DNA of 64,000 nucleotides. It comes from Antedon mediterranea. Its lineage: Eukaryota; Echinodermata; Crinoidea; Comatulida; Antedonidae. The notes below the pieces were generated by a model. It made no database searches. It was given only the letters and a program-made list of their open reading frames with translations, and was not told the DNA's origin. The DNA lies in contig NC_092675.1 in assembly GCF_964355755.1 (NCBI RefSeq), forward strand, positions 18,428,912 to 18,492,911, written 5' to 3'. Of the stretch, positions 36,501-46,160 are shown in pieces (within the stretch, counting starts at the first letter, position 1; each line of letters begins with the position of its first letter). Both the position numbers and the translations under genes were made by a program.

Positions 36501-39500
36501 AAATAGTTTATCTTTGATTATTTCTAGATAATCATATGTATAATTAATACGTTGAATTGAAAGTAACAATTAATTTATATTATAAGCAAGCAATCGTTAA
36601 AATATAAATATTTATCAAAATCACACACGACTAATTTTATTCAGAATATTTTTAAATTATTTCATTTTGATAACAATGGTTGGTTGGTTGGTTGGTTCGT
36701 TCGTTCGTTTTTATTTCACAATGCATCAAACTTACTATTATACAGATTAATTCAAAGTATTAAAAAAAAGATGCAACGCCTGGAAAAGACCAAATAAGCT
36801 CAATATAGAGCTAAATACAAAATAATTAAACTGGTTATGTTGGTTAAGTTATGTTCAATAATATGGAGCTGTCGATTTGCTTTCGACACAACTAGGAGTG
36901 ATAAGTTAATGTGTCGTCGATTGTCGCCTGGGTGGACCTGAACCACCAAAACTGGGCCAAGGAATCAAGGAGCGTTGCGATTTCCCCGCATGCGCACAAT
37001 AAATTGATACGAAATAACTTGTTCTCAAGTACGGACGGTGGTCACACATCGAAAGCTCCATAATGCGTCAGTCTCAACAAAGAATGTACTAAGTTCAATG
37101 AATGTTAAACATGTGATTAGTTTAGAAAGAATCATTAGGAGGTAAAAATGAACTGAACCCAATATAAATAAATAATGTAAATAAATACAGGCTTGTGAAC
37201 AGAATATCAAAATTATTCTATACTTGTAATATTTTAATTAATTTTAATATATATTTATATTTTATTCACCGTAATAAATGTAACAATTCATTTTAATTAT
37301 GTCAATATTAATAACGAAAGAGCAGGTTGGCTTCATTTAATCAAGTCATACAATATGACAGTCAATAAATCTTTTATTAATACACTTTCATATTACACTC
37401 TCATAATGAAATAGACGAAACCAACAAATATTATATTAATTTAATTCTTCTTATTTTGTATTAGGCCTATACACATTAATAATCATTAGAAGCAATTGTT
37501 TTCATAAATCTGATAATATTACGTTCTATTGGTCGAAAAATGAAAGAAAAGGAAAATGAATAGGCCTAATATAAGGACGTTATTATGAGGTGAAGAAATG
37601 AGCTCCAAATTTTACCCAGGGAAAGTGGAATTATAAATTTGTTTAAAAATGGGACAATTTGTTTCAGGTGGCATAAAACAGACGGTTTGGAAGGTAGTAC
37701 GGTACCTTTTCAAAGAAAGCTAAGAATTTCTGAGGCCTATGTGGTCCATAATAGGCTTACATTTAATCATGTTTTATATTGCATACAGGTTTTCAGTAAA
37801 ATTATGTCTCTTTACATATTTATGATACTAATACAAAGAGATACGTTTACATGGGATACACGAGATTGTTGCAGTTTAAACTGTTTTTATAAATACTCCC
37901 ATAACGTCAATAAGGTTCATTCGAGCTTAAAATAATTAATTTAACCTAAACATTGTCTAAATATTCCTCGAGACCAAATCAATTAATTTATTCAATTTGT
38001 ACTTTGTAATTAACATTTATTTTTGTTTAATTATAATAAATTATTTAAAGAACTGTATTTTGTTTTATGATATTAGAAAAAATAGACTACGTCGAAATAA
38101 CATAAGCGATAGGAAATACCTTTTCGGTCAATGTATTTCACAACTAAATCATGTTGACGTCGACATGAAATATATACCTATGTTTGTATACGTTACGGAA
38201 GGAAATGTGTGATTGAATATAAAATGAGAAAATCATTTGTTATCGTATACTTTTAATAAACGAAGGTTAAAATAATGTCATAACATAGTTATTTATTTAT
38301 TTGATTAGAAACATGAATAAATTTTAGGATTAAAATACTATAATTAACATAAAAAGGTAATTAAGCTGTGAAATCTAAGTGATAAAGATCATGATCTATT
38401 TTGGTTCACAGGAATTGTATATGACGCAGTTTTCCTTCTGATTGAGAAGTGTTGTGAGCTTTCTTGCTTCCACGTGCTTTTAATCTAGTTAGTAAAAATC
38501 ATTCGTGTTTACCTAAGTTAATTTATACCTTACAGAAATAGGGCTTACTCTATCTAGGTATGGGAAATTTAACACCGGTTAAAACTGAATATTAAGATCA
38601 ATACCATTAAATGTGTCGTGTGTGGCTATATTAGTCCTGTGTGTAGCAATATGTGAAGTGATGCAAGTTGATTATCATTGAATTTTAAAATGGGTTTGCA
38701 GAAACTACCGTTTCCAAGTGGATCAGAACGATTTGTAAAGCAAATATTGCTAAAGGCTTAACCATTTACTAGGGACCATTACTCGTGGCAACATTACCGT
38801 AATGGTGGTCCGAAGGCGACACACATTAAATGGACTTTTTATGAAAGGAAATGTTTAATATTTCTCAATTGAATAAGATAATAATAATGATACATAATTC
38901 TAAGACGTGAAAGTCCTGACGCTCATAAGTGTTAAGATATTATTACTTCGATACGCCTACCGTGATATGATACATTTCTTAGTAGTGCATATCTGTTTAC
39001 ATGTAATAAATATACGAGGGAATAGACACTATTTTATTCAAATTTTGTGGATATTGCATTACTATTTTATTTTCATTAAAAAAAATACAGTAAATTAAAA
39101 ATTTGGAGAAATCAGATTATTCTCTGTCTTCACCCAAAGGCCAGGCAGATCACTAAAAGAAAATCATTGCTGTCGAGTGCTTCTACAGGCTGCCTAGTTG
39201 CATATCGATGGAGTATGCCAAATAAGCTGGGCCTATACAACTAACATTCAGATATAAACAAAATAATATTCACTCATTGTCAGTCAAAGCCAGCTCTAAC
39301 TAAATAGATAAAATGTGTTTAATAAAATGATTCTATTAAATTGACTTATAGTACTAGATTGCTTAGTGGATTTCTTTAAATTTTTCTCAATAATAGGCTA
39401 CTAAGCCAATTTAGTAAACATCAGTGGCAAGGGAAAGATAACATCCAAAGACCAATATGAATTTACTTGTTTATTACAATAATACTGATTAGTTAAGTTG

Positions 39501-41221
39501 CAGTGACGTCACATCTTGTTTACCAAAAGATGGTTTAATAGATTGGTTTCAGATTAATTAAGTAAACTCTAATATTTTTTATTAAGTAGGCGTCTAATCA
39601 CAGAGAAGTACAGTATGAAATTATTTTGATTTTAGACATTGTAGACAGATCATACGAAAGAAATAATATAGTAATAGTAAATGCAATGATTGCTAATAAA
39701 ATTACAAAATATGAACGATTGTGCATTAATTTATTTTTATATAAAGAAAGATGTTTGCTAAAGTAAGTTGTATTTGTGACTGATTAACTGCTCTACAAGC
39801 CTAGCATGAATACTGTATCCGAGATTGCGCCAGAAGGAAATGATTTGGTCACGATATAATATACCACATATTAATGTCCCAAAGAGACTCACTTGCATCA
39901 ATCATGGCACTGGTCTACAAGCTTCATCAAGCAGATGATTAATTAAAAATAGTAATAATAATTTAATTATCGAATTATTATCAACCTAGAATCATACAGG
40001 TATGTCAAGTGAACATGCTGAACATAATACGTACATATTACGCTTACGTATATTTAATATTGTTATTAAGATACAAGTGTCTCTATTGTTGACGTGATGT
40101 ACTATTACAACATACTCCTATGTAAAATGTAATTCCGAAATAAACATTAGATTCAAAATTAGTGTTTTAGTAAAATGATTTTTTTATACAATGCATTCCG
40201 TATACAATGTTAATCGCCATTTCCACAGGCGATATAATAGTTATAAATTGTGTCAATTTATTCATTAATAAAAAAAAAAATAATGATATAATGTCGGCGA
40301 ACACTTAATGGACTTGCAATAAATATAGGCTTATGGAATATGTAGCTAAAAACGTTCACTATAGTAAATCACCCATCTATACGAGGTAAAACATTGTTCA
40401 ACTTTAAAATCAAAATGCAATAAAATCCTGATAAAACTACTCAAATGATTTACTAAAATAATTGTGTTAGTAGTCAAGAAAGAATTTGACCTGTTTAATA
40501 ACGTTAGTTACTTTAAAATCATTAAGTATTTCTACGTAACTTATTATAGGTCGAATACACTTTTTGTAAAAGCTAAACATTCTAAAATAAAGACAGAATT
40601 TATTTGAATGTTTTAGAAAAGCTGTAAAATGTGTTTTTGAGATCGACTACACATTGTCTGTGGTATCCCAAAATGTGATTTGACCATTTCATTGGTCCTA
40701 CGGAATATGATATGTTTATGACGGGGGTGCGGATGAGGATAGAGGGATGGGCGGGCATATCCTAATAATAAGTAATAAAGCCCATGAATAATACTGTAAT
40801 TTGTCAAATGTGTAGGCCTAAATTTAGGGTAAGTCTATATTTACTATAACATAGGAAGAATAAGAGGCAACTATTCGATGAGGGACTTTCATTTCCGATT
40901 GGTATTGTAATAATTAAAACTAAATGTCATAATACTAATAATATCTAACAGCAAATTATTAATTGCAAGTTGTAAGTGTAAGTTATATAAGCAAGTCGGA
41001 TTTTAATCCACACCGTGCTTATTTATTCAGTCTGACTGCATATATTTTATTCTTAAATAGAATTTGTTTTAATTCATCTAATTAAAAAACCAATTACACA
41101 AAGTAAACCAATATTACATTATTACATAATTTGAATACAATCTTATAACTTACCATATGAATGAAACAATACAACTATGTACACCATCCACAGTTCCTCC
41201 ATCATAGAAAGTATTCGCAAT
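24026..41221 (-). CDS. Nicotinic acetylcholine receptor alpha-type subunit (nAChR-B), complete, 6 exons
   Basis: Cys-loop cation channel subunit, paralogue of nAChR-A and in opposite (convergent) orientation. Coding exons, minus strand: 41154-41205, 33782-33930, 26554-26598, 26120-26229, 25380-25915 and 24026-24585, giving 483 codons plus stop; all junctions are GT-AG and phases match nAChR-A. Features: signal peptide MMEELWMVYIVVLFHSY; loop D Trp84; loop A Tyr117; Cys-loop Cys151-Cys165 with FYPFD; loop B Trp172; loop C Tyr213, Cys215-Cys216 and Tyr220, so all five canonical agonist-box aromatics are present; M1-M3; GEK before M2; a roughly 120-residue cytoplasmic loop; M4; end LFFEEA-TAG. 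The pore helix again reads VFNQLVF. A pyrimidine tract ending CTACAG before 41221 suggests an intron in the 5' untranslated region. An extra Cys149 sits two residues before the Cys-loop. Confidence 0.96.
24586..25379. other. nAChR-B intron 5 (794 bp)
   Basis: Phase-1 intron before M3, the same position as in nAChR-A. No repeat recognised. Confidence 0.8.
25380..25915 (-). CDS. nAChR-B exon 5: Cys-loop, loops B and C, M1, M2
   Basis: 536 bp after TATTATTTCAG; begins SVSDDNYRSPLPITVLSDGT across the split codon. Contains [45 protein letters not shown]1 and M2. The donor is ATTG|GTAAGT. Confidence 0.96.
26120..26229 (-). CDS. nAChR-B exon 4: loops D and A
   Basis: 110 bp. SWKDEFLTWDPDDFNGTN through WRPDIVLYN. 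Leaves in phase 2 at AACAG|GTCAGT. Upstream and downstream lie short (TCA)n and (TAAA)n runs inside the introns. Confidence 0.95.
26554..26598 (-). CDS. nAChR-B exon 3: 45-bp micro-exon
   Basis: Encodes DEVKQQVTIVAWLRQ, aligned without gaps to exon 3 of nAChR-A. Acceptor GTTACTAG, donor GTATGC. Confidence 0.93.
28691..28790. repeat. 20-bp tandem repeat, 5 copies
   Basis: Unit GATGTAAGATAATCCAGTAA with C/T and first-base variants; five contiguous 20-bp units. Confidence 0.93.
33199..33230. repeat. Short perfect hairpin
   Basis: Stem TGAGTGAGTGAAT / ATTCACTCACTCA (13 bp) with a 6-nt loop. The GTGAGTGAGT arm equals the first bases of the local tRNA-derived SINE, so it may be a remnant of two opposed heads, but nothing else of a SINE is present. 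Confidence 0.6.
33407..33769. mobile_element. Long foldback (inverted-repeat) element in nAChR-B intron 2
   Basis: Outer arms 33413-33444 and 33731-33762 are a perfect 32-bp inverted repeat (CAAAGAACTTATAACACAAG then AATCTCCTGTTC). A second paired region, 33498-33552 with 33616-33670, has several mismatches (for example GGGTGGCGCCATT with AATGGCGTCGCCC, and TTAGAAAGTCAA with TTGACTTTCTAG). The centre contains a 12-13 base G run. No coding frame. The right arm ends 20 bp from the exon 2 splice donor. Confidence 0.88.
33782..33930 (-). CDS. nAChR-B exon 2: start of the ligand-binding domain
   Basis: 149 bp after TGTTTTACAG. Encodes NPYALVNELFETRSPKYNPI then VRPVV, and ends PRHMANF before GTGAGT. 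Enters in phase 1, leaves in phase 0, as in nAChR-A. Confidence 0.93.
34718..35015 (+). mobile_element. tRNA-derived SINE, copy 3
   Basis: Box A TGGCCGAGCGGTTAAGA, box B GGGGTTCGAGGCTC and GTGAGTGAG/CTCACTCAC pairing are intact. The body is about 95% identical to copy 2 by eye, with a roughly 16-bp deletion around 34,860. It ends TATAAATATAAATTTCAAA. No clear target duplication was found. It lies antisense to nAChR-B. Confidence 0.92.
36676..36708. repeat. (TTGG)n(TTCG)n microsatellite
   Basis: Four TTGG units followed by three to four TTCG units inside nAChR-B intron 1. Confidence 0.85.
41154..41221 (-). CDS. nAChR-B exon 1: short 5' UTR and signal peptide
   Basis: Coding part 41154-41205 (52 bp, phase 1 at TATG|GTAAGT), the same length as exon 1 of nAChR-A. 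Two consecutive ATGs; I use the first because it gives exactly 17 codons as in the paralogue. The ATG is 16 bases from a strong acceptor-like TTTTTCTCTACAG, so 41206-41221 is probably the end of a spliced 5' UTR. Confidence 0.82.
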
Positions 41222-44200
41222 CTGTAGAGAAAAACACAACTGTAAGCACGCGACTTACATTATTACCGTTTAAAAGTGGTAGATATTATACATTCATGAA
41301 CGTGTATTTATTCCTGGAATTGTTATTCAAGACTCTTCATTTAGGTATTAAACAATCGCCGAGAGCAAAATACAGAGCATGAAATATTAATATAATAGGA
41401 TAAATTGATAATCTGTTTTGTAAAATAAAAAGGGTATAGTAATTCCATGTATTGCGCACATGCCCTGTCATTTCAAACGCATTTCAATTTAGATAATGAA
41501 TGACACGGCAACCACGCATGTTTACTAAAGTACACACGCTACGATAACTTCACATGAGTGTAATTACGCGTAAACTAATGGTATTCCATGCGCAAGAAAC
41601 ATACGACATAAATGTCATAGGTGTCATTGGAAGATGGGGGTGGTTGTTATAATGTAAATCGATAATGGAGCAAAATATTTCCCTGATGAATGGTCAATAC
41701 AGCTTTTAGTAAGTTTATGTTTATGATAATTACACAAATTAAGACTAAATTAAAGAGTACACTTAGTGTGGATTGGTAGCTGGTAAGAGGGGATGAGAGG
41801 GGAATGGTGGTATACAGTCACATATGTTTAGGCTTAGTCTGTTCAGTGAACGTATACACCGACTTACATAATAGGCCTATACGAATCATGATAATCAATG
41901 TAGAAAAAACATGTATATGCTGCACTCATATGCATCGCACGCCTGGAGCATTCTTTCCAAAACACAGTAATTCTAAAAAGAATTCTCAATGCAGATTTGA
42001 TACAACCAGAACATTGTTAATGAATATAGGCCTAACTTAATTGCATGCATTTAATTATAAACGGAGAGTACCAAAAAGTGCATTGAAAATAAATATTATT
42101 ATTAAAATATTTTAAATTTACAATGCAATACAGTGGGATTATACTTGAGGTTACTTTGCTGGTTATTTTGCTGGTATGCATAACAATCATCTGTACTTAT
42201 ACTAAATACACAGGTGATTATTGAACACAATGGCAATTAAATATGATGTGAACACGCCCTTGAAAGTTGTCGGTACTCAATGATCTCAGTTCCAAGCATG
42301 TTGTTCAGAAATATCAAAGAATAATACAAGGAAGCAAAGGAGTCTGTTTTTGTTTGGTGGATGGTTGGGGAGGGTGATAGATAAGAAGTAGTCGGGACAG
42401 GGGTTGGTAGGTTGTTAAACAGTACGTGAGGAGTGAGGATTATTAACCCATGGTTTACTAGTTATTACTTAAGTACCTACATTCACAAATAATGTCAACA
42501 CAATCTGGTTGGTGTGGATGGTAGGAGTGGGAGAGAGCAAAGCTGGCTAGTTAGGACGATTACCTTATTGCCCGCTCATAAGTTATAAGCCTACCGTACC
42601 TACATACCTACCCACAATTACCTAATGTTGCGGTAAACATATGCTTTTACCATATTGAGCCAAACTTCATTTGCCTAAAAATGAACTATTGGAAGTTTAC
42701 TATACTGTAGTATCAATTTGAACAATCTTAACATATTTTATGTAAATACGCATAACTATATCCTCGGCATAAACCTAAAGTGATCTTGGAATTATGGTGT
42801 TACCGTAACGTCACCCGTTATTTTACAGTATTATCCGAACATTAAGCCAGATTTTCTTTTCAATATAAAAACCAACATACTAACCTCAAATATAAATGTA
42901 GCTATCACTTCAATTGAATAGTGAAACTGTGATGGTATTTTTCAATCAGGTGGCTTTGGTCGCCCAGACTCACATCGTCACGGGCTAAAAGTATTCATTA
43001 ATATCCAATTTATTCTGCGGGAGTTTAGACAATTCTAAAGCACTCTCTTTTTTCTCTTCTGAAACACTCGATGACCGACATAATAAAACACGTGTTCAAG
43101 TCAAGATTCTCGACTGTTTTTATGAAATGTCTCGGTAGGCGCTATTAGACCAATACAGCTTATCGATTGCCTGCTCATCTGTCTCCTAATCACCTACAAT
43201 ACCTACGGTATTTCATAACGGGCTCGTGGCGTCACAGGGCGCATAGCGTGTGCGTTAGAAATTCATCCAAGCTAACAGAGCACTTAGTACTTAAACACAT
43301 GTAACCAATGTCGTTTTTACAATGCATATACGTGCTAACAAGAAGCACTTAACATTAAATTTTCTCCAGAGAAAAGTTATCCATCATTACAAATGATGAA
43401 CATCCGACCAAGATTGCCATCTATCAGTGTACTGGTTTAAAGGGATATGAATTTGCATGCAGAGAACATACATAAAACCGTCTACTGTTATTCTGAATAT
43501 TTTCTACCTAAATTCATACGTTTTATGCCGCGAGTTAAAAATCGCCGCCGACATTCGTTTAATTATTCACTCGGCCAACTTGTTGATGGATATATAACGG
43601 TACCGTTTCTATGATTAGCTATAATGTAGATAAGAACGTTAAATCGTTGATTTCATTCTGCAACAAATCCAATACATTAATATAAAACATGCAGAATGGT
43701 TCAATAACTCATTATAGAACAAATACTTAAAACAATTCATTTCTCAAAGAAAGATGAAAACATCACTTTCGAAGTATAATTACACTGCAGTAGAAATTTA
43801 ACATCGGCTTCTATGTTAATTTATATAGTGTTAGTGTTAGTTCTTACTGTAGGCCTACCTAACATTAAATGACTCGTGTCCGGAAATAGCAAGTGGACAT
43901 TGAGAGCACCTTTAGCGAATATAGGCCTATCATTTTTAAAGTTATAAGTATATATGCCTATATTTTCATATTGATTTCTTTTCAGGGCAGTTCCTCGACA
44001 ACTTGTTGCTTGTTCTCTATCCTATTGCGCATAACTTACAAGTTTGTAAGTCGGTCGCAGAATGTTGTTATTTCTCCATTCTAAGTGAAGAAATCAGATG
44101 TCAATTGCATGCACAGAACCTAGTGTGGTATTTCCAAGGGACGAGACAACAGAACTGTGATGCTATGCAACTCACAGTGTTAACGTTTTCCACAGGAAGA

Positions 44201-45256
44201 GTAAAATTGATATTGGAAAACAATATTTTATTTATTTAATGGGTTTTTACGTTGTCAGTTCGTTACATACACACTGTTTTCATAACAGGTGAATATTTCA
44301 CGGTTGTGTTTGTAATTAAAACGGTAAATGCATGAATATTAACATTCTTCTCGGCAATCGAACAGCGTTACAAATTTAAGAAGTACAAACCAAGTGTGAA
44401 ATGATGACACAGACGTAACCCATAGTTCACGATCAATGTTTTATAATTATTAATTATCTGATTGTTTGTCTCAGAATAGTGTTGGTATTAATTTGTTTTT
44501 GCGGAAATTGGTAACGTTCAATACCGATCGTTTGTCATTGTTCTTACTATGCATGTTCGCTGGGCTGTATAAATATATACTTAAATGCTTTCATGAACTT
44601 AACGATTAACAAAAAAAATGTCATATCAACTCTAAAATCATTCTCAGATCACATATTTTAAGCCAAAACTACGGAATGTATAAGATTGTGTGTATGTTAC
44701 CTTACAAACAACAATGTTTATTTAACGCCATAATATCTCGAATAGAAAATCTATTGTGCATGTTTATAGGTTATATAAGATTATAATAGACGGGTATTAC
44801 CAGGAATATATTACACAGCTTAGAAACTATTAACCGTGGCCTGATAATCTAAATTTATTCTGTAATTCAGCTTAGGAAGATAAATATGGCAAATTCTAAA
44901 AATTGGAAATATTAATTTGCCATAATAAATCAATCTGATAGCTGGAAAAATGATTGTAATCACAACGATGAGTATTAAATGGCAGAATATAATTACAACC
45001 GTAGCCTCATTTAAAGGATAGATTCTAACCAATTTTAGGTTCATGAAATATGAAAACGGTAAAACTAATACCAGATCCATAATTAAAATTGCATAATACT
45101 CAACTCTACATCTATTATCCTGTATATACAACTTTAAATATGCACCTGATAAACATGGGATGTACCTACAACTAAAAACCTTTCCTATTTAATAAACCTT
45201 TTCAAATACATTCATTGAACGATTCCTATTAGGCCTATTATTATTATTAAAGATTA
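41222..45256. other. Intergenic region between nAChR-B and CCAR1
   Basis: Contains the probable upstream part of nAChR-B and its promoter, which I cannot place. A candidate isolated exon is at 43986-44239 (see findings). Otherwise no gene or repeat family recognised. Confidence 0.5.
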
Positions 45257-45396
45257 GTTTCCACGTGGAAGCAACGCAAACAACGTAGGCGCAACGCAAG
45301 TGAGTTGACCAATCACACGCGGCAGTTTATATGATCCATCGCGTTGTGATTGGTCAAGTGCTTGCGGGCCGCTTACGTCTTTGCGTTTCATCCAAG
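45257..45396. mobile_element. 140-bp foldback element with GACCAATCAC arms
   Basis: Left arm GGAAGCAACGCAAACAACGT, AGGCGCAACGCAAGTGAG, TTGACCAATCACACGCG; the right arm is its imperfect inverted complement (CGCGTTGTGATTGGTCAA, GTGCTTGCGGGCCGC, TTACGTCTTTGCGTTTCATCC). Related copies are at 18725-18870 and, more distantly, 47923-48281. No coding capacity. Confidence 0.75.
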
Positions 45397-45948
45397 GCTT
45401 ACTCACTTTATTTTTATATCCTTTGGTTCCTAATGCTTCTACTCGTTACATTCTAAAACATCCATCTAAACGGAAATAGTATACATAGCGAGATAGTATA
45501 CATACAGAGATAGTATACATACAGAGATAGTATACATATGGAGATTACCACATGGTTATAAAATGCCTAATTTGCATATTTAGTTTATTTTCTAATTAAT
45601 AAAACTGGAAATAGTAGTGTAAATAAAACGTGTACATATACGAGAATCAAATTACAAACTGGTTAAAAACCGTCTTAGAATATTTGTATTATTGATTTAA
45701 AATCACTCCAGTTTATCATAAAAAAAATGAAGTTATTTTTCCAGTATTTAATAAAATGTGGGTTGCTTTTACATTAAAATATTTTATATATGAATCATTG
45801 CTAATATTACAATCAACAAGATGTGGAAATTACTTTGTGTTAGTATTATTAAGTGCAATACAAATGTGATTCCTGAGGTTAAATGCAAGATTTAGTGGCT
45901 GATAAAAGTACATACAAGCTGAACAAGGAAAACAAATACTAAGAAGGG
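45397..45948. other. 3' flank of CCAR1
   Basis: A minus-strand AATAAA (TTTATT at 45584-45589), about 360 bp past the CCAR1 stop, is a candidate polyadenylation signal. Otherwise only the 17-bp array listed separately. Confidence 0.5.
45474..45541. repeat. 17-bp tandem repeat, 4 copies
   Basis: Units AAATAGTATACATAGCG, AGATAGTATACATACAG (twice) and AGATAGTATACATATGG. The unit length and the AGATAGTATA core are shared with the large satellite at 20377-21562. Confidence 0.92.
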
Positions 45949-46160
45949 TTATTCAATATCCATCGTTTCATTGAACTTTGACATGACCTCATCAAGAGCT
46001 TTCTGGGAAGAGCTGACGACCTCTTTGTAGACATTAATCTTCTTCTGAGCTTCAACAACTTCTTTATCTCTGCTGTTCAGCTTATCTTTAACTTGACTTA
46101 AGTCAGTTGTCATCGTCTTGACAGCCTCTTCACTAGTTGTTACAGTATTCTTCAATGTGG
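45949..46160 (-). CDS. CCAR1: CCAR1 last exon: coiled coil and stop
   Basis: 212 bp, entered in phase 1. Encodes a heptad-rich Lys/Glu helix (TTDLSQVKDKLNSRDKEVVE) and ends NETMDIE-TAA at 45949-45951. Confidence 0.92.

Larger units (their letters stand above)
33931..41153. other. nAChR-B intron 1 (7.2 kb)
   Basis: Phase-1 intron after the signal peptide. Contains SINE copy 3 and a (TTGG)n(TTCG)n run at about 36,676-36,708. Otherwise AT-rich with no coding content recognised. Confidence 0.7.

Noticed and set aside
44820-45131. 103-codon hydrophobic frame on the minus strand
   Set aside because: The hydrophobicity follows from AT-rich codons (Ile, Leu, Tyr, Phe); no transmembrane family recognised and no supporting context.
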